DNA from: Bacteroides sp.
GTDB taxonomy: Bacteria > Bacteroidota > Bacteroidia > Bacteroidales > Bacteroidaceae
Reading direction: 5' to 3'
DNA length: 64,000 nucleotides
NCBI RefSeq assembly: GCF_028690125.1
Contig: NZ_JAQVBV010000018.1
Location: forward strand, 1-64,000
The notes beneath the pieces were generated by a model, which had not been told where the DNA came from, searched no databases, and saw nothing but the letters and a program-made list of their open reading frames with translations. Position 1 is the stretch's first letter, and each line of letters begins with the position of its first letter. Shown here piece by piece: positions 1 to 9,698 of this stretch. A program made the position numbers and the translations under genes.

Positions 1-925
1 AATATTAATCGTAAGGGACTGGAGTACAGATGTGTTACAATATAAGCCATCTAAAAACAAAGAAAGGATAGAAGTAAAAGAACACATTAATATAATATAT
101 GCGCGCGTGTAAGCAGAGAAATTATATCATAAGAGGCAAACACGGTACCTTTAATGGTTGCTTACACCCAATTATTCGAATGATTTTAATCGGAAGAAGT
201 CTTTTAGCATTGTTGGCACATATGAAAATTAGCTTGAAATGATTCTGTGTGATTATATTTTATATCATCGTTTGCTCTCATGCTCTCACTAATAGATACA
301 ATCCCTTTGTTCATCATAGTTACAACGATTAGAGCAACTATGGTGGCAGAGTGGTAGCAACCGTTTGCCCTCACTTTATTCAACTAACGCTGCCCTAGTT
401 CTATGTTTTAAAGCTACGGTACTTATTCTGTGGTCTCTCATTATAGAATACGCAAATGCTTTGTGGTTCTTTTGTAAATCAAGGCTTTTCTTCAATAGCT
501 CACATATGTGAATTAATTTGTTTACAACTGTAGATAAATCTATTAACACATGATAGCTTATTTGTTCACGGCAGTGAGCCTTTAACAACTCTAAGTAAAT
601 ATTGCATAAACAATAGGGAAAGAACAAATAAATATAGTATGGTTATCAAAAAAAGGTTGTGCCTTGGGTACTAACAGTATGTTCTTATGGAGCTTAACAA
701 GAAAGTGATCATAGCAAAAAACGGAACACTTTATCATTTGAGAATAGTGAAGCAAAAAAACAGTAGAGTGAGGGCAAACGTTTGCCCTCACTCTACTACC
801 ATAGGATCTATCATCGCTGAAATCCCTATAAAAAGGGGCGTTTAGAAAGATAGTGAGGGCATGATAGCAATTATATTCATCAATTAACTAGAGTGAAGTT
901 ACTTTTTAGATAAATCATGGAACTA
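1..925. other. Gene-free spacer with palindromic repeats
   Basis: No convincing coding region is present. The short open frames on either strand lack family motifs and have poor composition. The stretch holds two copies of a palindromic motif and a further half site (see separate entry), placed after the 3' end of the GH92 gene. It may be the upstream region of a gene beyond the left edge. Confidence 0.6.
762..797. repeat. 36-bp perfect palindrome, core GTGAGGGCAAAC and its complement
   Basis: The two 18-nt halves at 762-779 and 780-797 are exact reverse complements. A degenerate copy of the central 24 bp lies at 351-374 (the right half, GTTTGCCCTCAC, is exact), and a half site AGTGAGGGCA lies near 852-861. 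The centre, GCAAACGTTTGC, resembles operators of LacI/PurR-type regulators. It could equally be a hairpin of a dispersed repeat family. Confidence 0.7.
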
Positions 926-3118
926 CTATTTCATCTTATAGACCAAAGTTCCTCCTTTCAATATATCTTCGTGAGAGATAGTTTTTTGGGTATATGGTTC
1001 TCCATTCAGTATTATGCTATCCACATACATATGTTCCTTGGATAAGTTCTCGGCAATCACAGTAAAAGTCTTTCCATCTGCCAAATGTAAAACCATCTTT
1101 GGCAACTGGGGAGCACCAAACACATATTCCCCACTCACAGGATTTACCGGATAGAATCCCATGGCACTGAACATATACCAAGCAGACATCTGACCGCAAT
1201 CATCATTACCACAAAGTCCATCTGGCTTATTACGATATTGAGTATCAAATACTTCACGAATCAACTCTTGTGTACGTTCCGAACGTCCCGCCAATGCATA
1301 CAAATATGCGACATGATGACTAGGCTCATTGCCATGTGCATATTGTCCGATCAGTCCGGTCACATCAGCCTGAGTCGTTACCAATTTCACTGCAAACAAA
1401 GAGTCCAGTTTATTCAAGAAAGGTGCTTCTCCACCAAAGAGAGCGATCAATCCCGGAACATCATGCTGGACGTGCCAGGTATACTGCCAGGCATTACCTT
1501 CGGTATAGTCACCACCGCTGCTTTCGGCATGACCTATATCACTCGGATTGAAAGGAGACTTCCATGTGCCGTCGGCTTTACGCGGACGCATAAACTTCGT
1601 TACCGGATCAAACAAATTTTTATAATAATCGGCACGCTTCGCAAAGTATGCTGCATCTTTTTCTTTCCCCATACGACGAGCCATATCTGCTACTGCATAG
1701 TCATCATATACAGACTCCAATGTAGAAGATACCGATTCTGCCCTCGTCAGGTCTGTCGGGAAATAGCCGTACTTCGTATAATTTTCCCAATCCGATTTTA
1801 GCGGATGCGACACTGTTTGTGTCTTCTTTGCGATATTGAAAGCTCGTTCCGCATCAAATCCGCGGAAACCTTTGCGGTAAGCCTCAGCGATAACAGATAC
1901 TGCATGATTGCCAATCATACAATAATTTTCTTTCCCCCACAATGCCCAGATAGGCAAGAAACCTTGTACTTCCCCCTGTTCTATCAACGAATTAACAAAT
2001 CCATCGACACGCTCAGGTACTATCAAGGTATAGAAAGGATGAGCAGCACGATAAGTATCCCATAAAGAGAAAGTCGAATAAAAAGCTCCCGTACCCGCTT
2101 TGACTACAGAATCTGCAGCATTCCGATACATTCCGTCTACATCAGAAATCTGGTTTGGTTGAATAAGAGCATGATAAAAACAAGTATAGAAGTTTGTTTT
2201 TTCATCATCTGTACCATCAATTTCAATCCGGCTCAAGTAACTATTCCATTCATCGTGAGCAGTAGTTTTTACTCCTTCAAAATCCCATGCAGGAATTTCT
2301 GCCTCAAGATTCTTCTTTGCTCCTTCCACACTGGTAGTAGAAAGAGCCACTTTCATCATTAGCTCTTGTCCCGGTTTCATATCGAAAGTAGCGATGATAC
2401 GTTTCCCTTTTTCCGTTTCAGCCATCGGTAAATAGAGTGAATCGACCACCGGACTATTAAATTTCATCACGAAGTAATAATCCTGATTTACCCATACGGT
2501 ATTATCCACGTGCCCGGTCAAAGTCTGAGCGTCTTCCCAAGTCACTTCGCAACTATTCACTTGTGAATGATACTGATTCTCATTCCAAGCAGGGCCGTGC
2601 TGTAAGTCAATCAGTATAGAAGCAGAATCCGCTTTATGATAAGTATAACGATGAAGAGCAGCATGAACAGAAGCAGTCAGTTCGGCTTTCACCTGAGGAT
2701 CGGAAAGCTCAACGGTATAATATCCGGGAGTAGCCGTCTCTTTATCTTTTGAGAAATGACTTCGATAAGCATCCCAGGCACGAACACGAGTCCCCGTCAC
2801 CGGCATAACCAGAATATCACCCAGATCCATACATCCCGTTCCATTCAGATGAGTTTGGGTAAATCCCCAGATGAGTGAGTCTTGATAAGTATATTCTGAA
2901 CAGTATCTCCAGCCAACAGCTCCTGTCACGGGGCTGGTTTGAATCATTCCGAAAGGGTAACAAGCTCCGGGAAAAGTATGTCCGTTATCAGCAGCCCCTA
3001 TAAAAGTATTCACATATTGAGTATAATCTTTCATTTCCGTATCTTCTGTCGGAAAACAAGAGGTATAGAAAAACAAACCTGCCAAGGTAACGGTCATTAA
3101 GAAAGCATTTTTTTTCAT
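926..3118 (-). CDS. GH92 family alpha-mannosidase, lipoprotein
   Basis: Predicted exo-acting alpha-mannosidase of glycoside hydrolase family 92, trimming mannose from N-glycans or mannan. The 730 aa match the family length. A lipoprotein signal peptide ends in LFFYTSC with the lipidated Cys at 21, so the enzyme is probably tethered to the periplasmic or outer membrane. Family signatures include YVNTFIGAADNGHTFPGA near the N-terminus, YTEGNAWQY (538-546, containing the catalytic acid of known GH92 enzymes) and GNDDCGQMSAW (637-647, the conserved acidic pair). The phosphatase gene lies 58 bp upstream on the same strand, so the two are probably co-transcribed. No SusC/D pair is visible, so this is not a complete polysaccharide utilisation locus within the window. 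Confidence 0.93.
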   Translation of the reverse strand: MKKNAFLMTVTLAGLFFYTSCFPTEDTEMKDYTQYVNTFIGAADNGHTFPGACYPFGMIQTSPVTGAVGWRYCSEYTYQDSLIWGFTQTHLNGTGCMDLGDILVMPVTGTRVRAWDAYRSHFSKDKETATPGYYTVELSDPQVKAELTASVHAALHRYTYHKADSASILIDLQHGPAWNENQYHSQVNSCEVTWEDAQTLTGHVDNTVWVNQDYYFVMKFNSPVVDSLYLPMAETEKGKRIIATFDMKPGQELMMKVALSTTSVEGAKKNLEAEIPAWDFEGVKTTAHDEWNSYLSRIEIDGTDDEKTNFYTCFYHALIQPNQISDVDGMYRNAADSVVKAGTGAFYSTFSLWDTYRAAHPFYTLIVPERVDGFVNSLIEQGEVQGFLPIWALWGKENYCMIGNHAVSVIAEAYRKGFRGFDAERAFNIAKKTQTVSHPLKSDWENYTKYGYFPTDLTRAESVSSTLESVYDDYAVADMARRMGKEKDAAYFAKRADYYKNLFDPVTKFMRPRKADGTWKSPFNPSDIGHAESSGGDYTEGNAWQYTWHVQHDVPGLIALFGGEAPFLNKLDSLFAVKLVTTQADVTGLIGQYAHGNEPSHHVAYLYALAGRSERTQELIREVFDTQYRNKPDGLCGNDDCGQMSAWYMFSAMGFYPVNPVSGEYVFGAPQLPKMVLHLADGKTFTVIAENLSKEHMYVDSIILNGEPYTQKTISHEDILKGGTLVYKMK

Positions 3119-3176
3119 GGCAACGATTATTATTAATTAAGTACTACTATTACTACAACTAATTCTGTATAATTAC

Positions 3177-4442
3177 TTAATACTTTGCTAATTTGTTTCG
3201 ATAATAAGAGGCAACATCCTTCCAATGATAATAAGGCACCAAATCACTTTTAAAGGGCAACTGCATTTCTTGCTCGTTCAGCAGAACCTTTACCAGAATG
3301 TCTGCACTACCTTTTTTATGAAAAAATATAAATTGAACATTACAAGCCATCGGAAATACTTCATAAGCTCTCCATTGCTCGGATAATTTTTCAAGATCCG
3401 GATAAGACCGGCCATAATGGTTTAATTCCAACAAAGTCACTAAAGGAAGTACACAAGATTCGTGCCCAAAACGTAAAGTTGCCCTGCGTTTTCCATCTTT
3501 TAAGGCATCATCGGTAGTATCCAGAATATTCCGTAGTAATTCAGCTTCCCGATAAGGCATCAAGCATTGAGTCAGAGGGGAGCAACCGGAATTCAGAAAC
3601 CAGTTTACATTATTGCAGCTCCATAAATCATAACATTCATCATCTGTAAACAACGAATATAATTCCATATCCGTATCGTGGCTTTGCATATTCGCAGCCA
3701 AATCGAACAAACGCCTCATCAACTGTATCGTATCTACGTTACTCTTTACATATTCGTCATCTATAAATAATATATGCATCAAACGGGACGGGTGTACATG
3801 ATTTGCTTCAAAATCTTTCATGGCATTCTTGACTTCTTCGGATTTAACCAGTTTATCCAAATTCTTATCTTTATGATTCATATAAAACATATCATGATTA
3901 CTGGCATCGTTTTTAATCTTAAGGTTCGGATTCATTGCTTGCAATTGAAGGCATTCCGCAGTCATTGATAAGATACAACGGATCACAATTGTAGAACGCG
4001 CATCAATCTCTATGCTATCAGCAAATATTTGTGGGAAATTAGTATACATTCGCTTTGCAATACCCCTATGCTGACGTGCCCCCAACGGAGTAAGTTCTCC
4101 CAGTCTTCCGTCTGCCATATCAGACATTTTAAGAACGATATTCAACACACTCTTTCCTGTTGGAGTAAGTTTATTCAAAGAATCGGCTTGCAATAACACC
4201 TGTTTTGGAAAAAAATAATCATTCGGATCAATAAGATATCGGGAACCATGACGTGCATAAGTACTAATATAGAAAGGTTCGTATCCCTTAGGAGCTGCTT
4301 TCAGTTTGGCGGTTGGCGTTGGATAGGCGTAGTAATTGTTAGCAGAGAGTTGCCGGTTGGCTTTAATTTCTTCACGGGCTGTTTGTGCTTGCGCCACCAA
4401 GACAAACAGAATTAACAAAATAACGGATGTGAGCCTTTTCAT
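3177..4442 (-). CDS. MINPP-like histidine-type phosphatase (phytase family)
   Basis: Histidine acid phosphatase of the multiple inositol polyphosphate phosphatase type, expected to remove phosphates from phytate or other phosphate esters in the periplasm. I chose the start at 4442 (MKRLTSVILLILFVLVAQAQ) because it gives a clean signal peptide. An in-frame ATG at 4526 would put 28 charged residues in front of it. The phosphohistidine motif RHGSR is at 64-68. The second catalytic site reads GHES (326-329), where classical members have HD and MINPP enzymes HAE. The remaining 421 aa fit the family. Upstream is the divergently transcribed sppA; downstream is the GH92 gene. Confidence 0.85.
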   Translation of the reverse strand: MKRLTSVILLILFVLVAQAQTAREEIKANRQLSANNYYAYPTPTAKLKAAPKGYEPFYISTYARHGSRYLIDPNDYFFPKQVLLQADSLNKLTPTGKSVLNIVLKMSDMADGRLGELTPLGARQHRGIAKRMYTNFPQIFADSIEIDARSTIVIRCILSMTAECLQLQAMNPNLKIKNDASNHDMFYMNHKDKNLDKLVKSEEVKNAMKDFEANHVHPSRLMHILFIDDEYVKSNVDTIQLMRRLFDLAANMQSHDTDMELYSLFTDDECYDLWSCNNVNWFLNSGCSPLTQCLMPYREAELLRNILDTTDDALKDGKRRATLRFGHESCVLPLVTLLELNHYGRSYPDLEKLSEQWRAYEVFPMACNVQFIFFHKKGSADILVKVLLNEQEMQLPFKSDLVPYYHWKDVASYYRNKLAKY

Positions 4443-4572
4443 AATATTTTTTATTTGCAAATATACTTTTTTATTCAGAGAATGGTTCCTTTTACCCCTA
4501 GGAATAGCTTCACTTCTTTGTGACAAAACAAAATTTCATGCTACTTATGAGACAAATATCAACTCAATTATT

Positions 4573-4580
4573 TATCTTTG
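4573..4580 (+). promoter_or_regulatory. -7 box TATCTTTG of the sppA operon
   Basis: An exact TAnnTTTG box lies 39 nt before the sppA start codon in the divergent intergenic region. No clear -33 TTTG was found at the expected spacing. Confidence 0.55.
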
Positions 4581-4619
4581 TTAGCTTAAAGGCTAGTTAC
4601 CTCAAAAACAATAAGTACA

Positions 4620-6398
4620 ATGAAAGATTTCTTAAAATTTACACTTGCCACAGTGACCGGCATTATTCTATCCGGCATTGTGCTATTTATAATCGGTATG
4701 GTGACGTTATTCGGCATTATATCCGCCTCTGAAACTGAAACTCAAGTCAAACAAAATTCTGTGATGATGCTCGACTTGAACGGTACTCTTGTAGAACGCA
4801 TACAGGAAAATCCTCTCGATCTGTTGTCTCAATTATTGGATAATGACACCAATATATACGGTCTGGACGATATTCTTTCTTCTATCCAAAAAGCGAAAGA
4901 GAACGAAAACATTCAAGGGATATACCTGCAAGTCAGTTCTCTGGCTACCTCATACGCTTCTCTACAAGAAATCCGTAATGCGTTACTCGACTTCAAAGAA
5001 AGTGGAAAATTCATCGTTGCTTATGCTGACAACTATACACAAGGACTTTACTACTTATCAAGCGTGGCAGACAAGGTACTGCTCAACCCGAAAGGTATGA
5101 TTGAATGGCGAGGTATTGCTTCCGCTCCCCTTTTCTACAAAGATTTGCTTCAAAAAATAGGAGTAGAGATACAGATATTCAAAGTTGGAACTTACAAATC
5201 CGCGGTAGAACCGTTTATCTCTACAGAGATGAGTCCTGCCAACCGTGAGCAGGTAACCGCTTTTATCAATTCTATCTGGGGGCAGATACTGACAGGGGTA
5301 TCGGATTCCCGACAACTTCCGGTTGATAGCCTGAACGCGTATGCCGACCGTATGCTTATGTTCTATCCTGCGGAAGAAAGTGTAAAATGTGGGCTAGCCG
5401 ATACATTGATTTATCGGAATGATGTACGCGATTATCTCAAGGAATTAGTGCAGATTGACAAAGATGACGATCTACCGACATTAGGTTTAAACGAAATGAT
5501 GAATGTCGGAAAGAATATACCGAAAGATAAAAGTGGCAACATTATTGCAGTATATTATGCTTCCGGAGAAATCACCGACACATCCGGATCGGCAGCTTCA
5601 GAAGAAGGTATTGTCGGACCAAAAGTTATTCGGGATTTACGTAAACTAAAAGAAGACAATGATGTAAAAGCTGTTGTTCTACGAGTTAATTCTCCGGGCG
5701 GGAGTGCATTTGCTTCCGAACAAATATGGCACGCTGTAAAGGAATTGAAGGAAAAGAAACCGGTCATTGTTTCTATGGGTGATTATGCTGCTTCAGGTGG
5801 TTATTACATTTCTTGCGTAGCTGATACCATCGTTGCCGAACCGACTACACTTACCGGTTCTATCGGTATTTTTGGTATGGTTCCAAATGTAAAAGGATTA
5901 ACCGAGAAGATCGGACTGACTTACGATGTTGTAAAAACAAATAAGTTTGCTGACTTCGGAAATATTATGCGTCCTTTTAATGAAGAAGAAAAGTCGTTGA
6001 TGCAAATGATGGTAACTCAAGGATATGATACGTTTATTACCCGCTGTGCCGAAGGACGTCACATGACAAAAGAGGCTATTGAAAAGATTGCTGAAGGCCG
6101 TGTATGGACAGGTGAAACTGCTAAAGAGCTAGGATTGGTGGACGTTCTCGGAGGCATTGACGAAGCATTGGAAATTGCTGTTCAAAAGGCGGGAATTGAA
6201 AGCTACACAGCAGTTTCTTATCCGGCAAAAATGGATTTCTTGTCTTCTTTGTTGGATATAAAAACAACGAACTATGTGGAAGCGCAAATATTGCAAAGTG
6301 AGTTAGGAGAATATTATCAACAGTTCGGTCTGCTGAAGAATTTGAAAGAAAAGTCCATGCTTCAGACACGTATTCCGTTTGAGTTGAACATTAAGTAA
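4620..6398 (+). CDS. sppA: Signal peptide peptidase SppA, 67K type
   Basis: Membrane-anchored serine protease that degrades cleaved signal peptides. The 592 aa length is that of the long form with two tandem S49 domains. One N-terminal membrane segment (about residues 8-32) anchors it with the catalytic part in the periplasm. The Ser/Lys dyad is visible: Lys193 in GTYKSAVEPF in the first half and Ser392 in DYAASGGYYIS in the second. The glycine-rich VNSPGGSA motif forms the oxyanion region. It is the first gene of a run with lpxK (13-nt gap), purine nucleoside phosphorylase and thiL. Confidence 0.95.
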   Translation: MKDFLKFTLATVTGIILSGIVLFIIGMVTLFGIISASETETQVKQNSVMMLDLNGTLVERIQENPLDLLSQLLDNDTNIYGLDDILSSIQKAKENENIQGIYLQVSSLATSYASLQEIRNALLDFKESGKFIVAYADNYTQGLYYLSSVADKVLLNPKGMIEWRGIASAPLFYKDLLQKIGVEIQIFKVGTYKSAVEPFISTEMSPANREQVTAFINSIWGQILTGVSDSRQLPVDSLNAYADRMLMFYPAEESVKCGLADTLIYRNDVRDYLKELVQIDKDDDLPTLGLNEMMNVGKNIPKDKSGNIIAVYYASGEITDTSGSAASEEGIVGPKVIRDLRKLKEDNDVKAVVLRVNSPGGSAFASEQIWHAVKELKEKKPVIVSMGDYAASGGYYISCVADTIVAEPTTLTGSIGIFGMVPNVKGLTEKIGLTYDVVKTNKFADFGNIMRPFNEEEKSLMQMMVTQGYDTFITRCAEGRHMTKEAIEKIAEGRVWTGETAKELGLVDVLGGIDEALEIAVQKAGIESYTAVSYPAKMDFLSSLLDIKTTNYVEAQILQSELGEYYQQFGLLKNLKEKSMLQTRIPFELNIK

Positions 6399-6411
6399 AC
6401 CGTATTTTAAC

Positions 6412-7539
6412 ATGAGCGAGCACATTGTCAAGATACATAAATGGCTCTACCCTGTTTCGTGGATTTACAAGTCAGTGGTAGCAATGAGAAATAAACTGTT
6501 TGACTGGGGAATATTCCAGTCGAAAAGTTTTAATATTCCTGTTATTTGCGTGGGTAATCTGGCCGTAGGAGGGACAGGGAAAACTCCTCATACTGAGTAT
6601 TTGATAAAGTTGCTTCGTGATAAATACCAGGTAGCTGTACTAAGCAGAGGATATAAACGGCGTACGAGCGGTTATGTGCTCGCAACTCCGCAAAGTACCG
6701 TAAAGACTATTGGTGACGAACCTTATCAGATGCATACTAAATTCCCTTCTGTCACACTAGCTGTTGATGAGAATCGCTGTCACGGCATTGAAAACTTACT
6801 TTGTTTGAAAGAACCGGCAGTAGATGTTATTTTGCTTGACGATGCTTTTCAACATCGTTATGTCAAACCTGGATTAAGTATTTTGCTAACAGACTATCAT
6901 CGCCTTTTCTGTGATGATATATTACTTCCCGTGGGACAGTTACGGGAATCGATCAATGGAAAGAACCGCGCTCAAATTGTCATCGTCACTAAATGTCCGC
7001 AAGATATTAAACCTATTGACTATAACATCATTACCAAACGGCTAAATCTATATCCGTATCAGCAGTTGTTCTTTTCATCATTCCGTTATGGGAATTTACA
7101 ACCTATATTCTCTCAGAATGATTCCAATCCTAAAACAGAAGATTCAGGAAACAAAGAAAGGCCTTTGTCTTCGCTGGCTGATGCAAACATATTACTGGTA
7201 ACGGGCATTGCCTCCCCCAACCCAATTCTCGAAAGATTAAAGGAGTATACGCAAAAAATTGATCTGCTCTCATTTGGCGATCATCATGATTTCAGTCACC
7301 GGGATATACAACTTGTCAAGGAACGATTTAAAAATCTTAATGGTGAGCAACGGATCATTATTACCACAGAAAAAGACGCGACCCGGCTGCTCCATCATCT
7401 GGCAGTGAACGAGGAACTGAAACCATTCATCTATGCCTTGCCCATTGAAATTGAAATATTACAAAATCAACAAGATAAATTTAACCAACATATTATTAAC
7501 TATGTTAGAGAAAATACAAGAAACCGCAGCTTATCTTAA
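6412..7539 (+). CDS. lpxK: Tetraacyldisaccharide 4'-kinase (lipid A synthesis)
   Basis: Inner-membrane-associated kinase that phosphorylates the 4' position of the lipid A disaccharide precursor using ATP. The Walker A region GNLAVGGTGKTPH is at 48-60 and LDDAFQHR, a conserved LpxK segment, follows near residue 143. The 375 aa length is normal. The last 38 nt overlap the start of the next gene in another frame, which suggests translational coupling. Confidence 0.95.
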   Translation: MSEHIVKIHKWLYPVSWIYKSVVAMRNKLFDWGIFQSKSFNIPVICVGNLAVGGTGKTPHTEYLIKLLRDKYQVAVLSRGYKRRTSGYVLATPQSTVKTIGDEPYQMHTKFPSVTLAVDENRCHGIENLLCLKEPAVDVILLDDAFQHRYVKPGLSILLTDYHRLFCDDILLPVGQLRESINGKNRAQIVIVTKCPQDIKPIDYNIITKRLNLYPYQQLFFSSFRYGNLQPIFSQNDSNPKTEDSGNKERPLSSLADANILLVTGIASPNPILERLKEYTQKIDLLSFGDHHDFSHRDIQLVKERFKNLNGEQRIIITTEKDATRLLHHLAVNEELKPFIYALPIEIEILQNQQDKFNQHIINYVRENTRNRSLS

Positions 7540-8311
7540 AGAGAAGATGCACACAAGTCCTGAAACTGCCATTATTTTGGGAACCGGACTTGGGAGTTTA
7601 GCAAACGAAATCACCGAGAAGTATGAAATAAAGTATTCGGATATTCCTAACTTTCCGGTATCAACTGTCGAAGGTCATAGCGGTAAGCTGATTTTCGGTA
7701 AATTAGGTAATAAGGATATTATGGCAATGCAAGGTCGTTTCCATTATTACGAAGGATACTCAATGAAGGAGGTCACTTTTCCTGTACGTGTAATGCGTGA
7801 ATTGGGCATCAAGACACTGTTTGTTTCTAACGCCAGCGGTGGAACGAATGCTGCTTTTGAAATCGGTGATCTAATGATTATTACTGATCACATCAATTAC
7901 TTCCCCGAACATCCGTTACGTGGCAAGAATATTCCTTATGGTCCCCGTTTCCCGGATATGAGCGAGGCTTATGATAAAGAATTGATTCGTAAAGCGGACG
8001 AGATTGCCAAAGAAAAGGGAATTAAAGTACAGCATGGCGTATACATAGGTACACAAGGTCCTACTTTTGAAACTCCGTCTGAATACAAACTGTTCCATAT
8101 TCTTGGTGCTGATGCAGTAGGTATGTCTACAGTCCCCGAAGTGATTGTTGCCAATCATTGCGGAATTAAGGTGTTCGGTATTTCAGTAATTACCGACTTG
8201 GGAGTAGAAGGAAAAATTGTAGAAGTAACACATGAAGAAGTTCAAAAAGCGGCTGATGCTGCGCAACCGAAAATGACCACAATCATGCGTGAACTTATCA
8301 ACCGTGCATAA
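7502..8311 (+). CDS. punA: Purine nucleoside phosphorylase (trimeric type)
   Basis: Cytosolic enzyme that splits purine nucleosides with phosphate into base and ribose-1-phosphate. The start at 7502 (MLEKIQETAAYLKEK) was preferred over 7433 because the family begins here. Signatures: ILGTGLGSLA (phosphate loop), GRFHYYEGYS, NASGGTN, GPTFETPSEY and VGMSTVPE, and near the end ITDLG. At 269 aa it is of standard length. It overlaps lpxK by 38 nt and precedes thiL by 17 nt. Confidence 0.95.
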   Translation: MLEKIQETAAYLKEKMHTSPETAIILGTGLGSLANEITEKYEIKYSDIPNFPVSTVEGHSGKLIFGKLGNKDIMAMQGRFHYYEGYSMKEVTFPVRVMRELGIKTLFVSNASGGTNAAFEIGDLMIITDHINYFPEHPLRGKNIPYGPRFPDMSEAYDKELIRKADEIAKEKGIKVQHGVYIGTQGPTFETPSEYKLFHILGADAVGMSTVPEVIVANHCGIKVFGISVITDLGVEGKIVEVTHEEVQKAADAAQPKMTTIMRELINRA

Positions 8312-8328
8312 AAAGCAAAAAGATATTT

Positions 8329-9363
8329 ATGAGAACAGAAATAGCAACTCTCGGAGAATTTGGATTAATCAAACGTCTGACCGAGGGTATCAAACTGGAA
8401 AACGAATCAAGTAAATACGGTGTGGGCGACGATGCCGCCGTCCTCTCCTATCCTTCGAAAAAGGAAATTCTGATAACTACCGACTTATTAATGGAAGGTG
8501 TGCATTTTGATCTCACTTATGTTCCTCTGAAACATCTGGGATATAAAGCAGCAGTCGTAAATTTCTCCGATATTTATGCGATGAACGGTACGCCTCGTCA
8601 AATTACTGTATCGCTGGCTCTATCTAAACGTTTCAGCGTAGAAGATATGGAAGAACTTTACGCTGGTATTCGCCTTGCTTGTCAGCAATATCATGTGGAT
8701 GTAATAGGTGGAGACACGAGTTCCTCTCTTACGGGACTTGCCATCAGCATTACTTGTATCGGTGAAGCGGATAAAGAGAAAGTTGTTTATCGGAACGGTG
8801 CAAAGGAGACAGATTTAATTTGTGTTAGCGGTGACTTGGGTGCTGCTTATATGGGACTGCAATTACTCGAACGTGAGAAAACAGTTCTAAAAGGTGAGAA
8901 AGATGTCCAACCTGATTTTACGGGTAAAGAATATCTTTTGGAACGCCAATTAAAACCGGAAGCTCGTAAAGATATTATTGAGAAGTTAGCGGCTGCCAAC
9001 ATTGCACCAACATCTATGATAGATATTTCTGATGGTCTTTCTTCAGAATTGATGCACATCTGTACACAAAGTAACACGGGCTGCCGCGTGTACGAGGAAC
9101 ATATTCCTATCGACTACCAGACTGCTGTGATGGCGGAAGAGTTCAATATGAACCTGACGACTTGTGCAATGAACGGTGGCGAAGATTATGAACTTCTCTT
9201 CACTGTTCCTATTGCCGATCATGAGAAGGTATCACAAATGGAAGGTGTCCGCCTCATCGGGCATATCACCAAACCGGAACTTGGTTGCGCACTAATTACC
9301 CGTGATGGACAAGAGTTCGAGCTAAAAGCTCAAGGGTGGAACCCTTTGAAAGAAGAAAAATAA
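8329..9363 (+). CDS. thiL: Thiamine-monophosphate kinase
   Basis: Makes thiamine diphosphate from thiamine monophosphate and ATP. Conserved acidic metal-binding segments are present: GVGDDAAVL near residue 31, TTDLLMEGVHFDL near 50, NFSDIYAMNG near 83 and GGDTSSS near 128. ISDGLSSEL and GGEDYELLF follow in the C-terminal half. At 344 aa it is full length. It closes the sppA-lpxK-punA-thiL run and is followed by a hairpin terminator. Confidence 0.95.
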   Translation: MRTEIATLGEFGLIKRLTEGIKLENESSKYGVGDDAAVLSYPSKKEILITTDLLMEGVHFDLTYVPLKHLGYKAAVVNFSDIYAMNGTPRQITVSLALSKRFSVEDMEELYAGIRLACQQYHVDVIGGDTSSSLTGLAISITCIGEADKEKVVYRNGAKETDLICVSGDLGAAYMGLQLLEREKTVLKGEKDVQPDFTGKEYLLERQLKPEARKDIIEKLAAANIAPTSMIDISDGLSSELMHICTQSNTGCRVYEEHIPIDYQTAVMAEEFNMNLTTCAMNGGEDYELLFTVPIADHEKVSQMEGVRLIGHITKPELGCALITRDGQEFELKAQGWNPLKEEK

Positions 9364-9401
9364 AAGACCTTAGTAAATAACTAAAATATTTCTTCATATA
9401 T

Positions 9402-9443
9402 AACACTGATAATAAGCAAAGTAACTTTTTATCAGTGTTTTTT
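9402..9443 (+). terminator. Rho-independent terminator after thiL
   Basis: An 11-bp stem, AACACTGATAA (9402-9412) with its complement at 9429-9439, is followed by a T-rich tail. It sits between thiL and the tRNA-Phe promoter. Confidence 0.8.
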
Positions 9444-9478
9444 ATCTCCCAAATCCTTGCAGAATCCAAAAGTTTCAC

Positions 9479-9486
9479 TACCTTTG
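9479..9486 (+). promoter_or_regulatory. -7 box TACCTTTG of tRNA-Phe
   Basis: An exact TAnnTTTG box 17 nt upstream of the mature tRNA 5' end, with a partial -33 (CTTG) at 9456-9459, spacing 19. Confidence 0.75.
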
Positions 9487-9503
9487 CAACCGCAAACAAG
9501 AAA

Positions 9504-9576
9504 GGTGCCATAGCTCAGTTGGTAGAGCAAAGGACTGAAAATCCTTGTGTCCCCGGTTCGATTCCTGGTGGCACCA
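9504..9576 (+). tRNA. tRNA-Phe (anticodon GAA)
   Basis: A 73-nt cloverleaf: acceptor GGTGCCA pairs with TGGCACC, D arm GCTC/GAGC, anticodon stem AAGGA/TCCTT with loop CTGAAAA giving anticodon GAA, T arm with GGTTCGATTCC, discriminator A. CCA is not encoded. The 3' end is the attachment site of the element that follows. Confidence 0.97.
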
Positions 9577-9578
9577 CT
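9558..9578 (+). repeat. attL: tRNA-Phe 3' end
   Basis: These 21 nt recur at 12878-12898 with one mismatch (C at 9565 versus T at 12885). A direct repeat of a tRNA 3' end flanking mobile genes is the classic product of tyrosine-recombinase integration. Confidence 0.85.
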
Positions 9579-9584
9579 GAAAAT

Positions 9585-9617
9585 AAAGCAGTTACAGTAA
9601 AATGTGACTGCTTTTTT
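9585..9617 (+). terminator. Terminator downstream of tRNA-Phe
   Basis: A 12-bp stem, AAAGCAGTTACA (9585-9596) pairing with 9603-9614 (one G-T pair), is followed by a run of T. Confidence 0.8.
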
Positions 9618-9668
9618 CTTTATATTCCCCCTGTTTTTCCCGAAATTTAGCCACTTTTTACTGCCAAA

Positions 9669-9688
9669 GTTAAACCAAGAGTTAAACC
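9669..9688 (+). repeat. Two direct GTTAAACC repeats before the integrase
   Basis: GTTAAACC occurs at 9669-9676 and 9681-9688 (12-nt period), between attL and the integrase fragment. Its place and spacing suit integrase arm-binding sites; this is inference. Confidence 0.35.
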
Positions 9689-9698
9689 GGAAATCAGT

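Noticed and set aside
376-791. Two overlapping minus-strand open frames of 66-83 codons
   Set aside because: They cross the palindromic spacer, show no motif and have unlikely composition.
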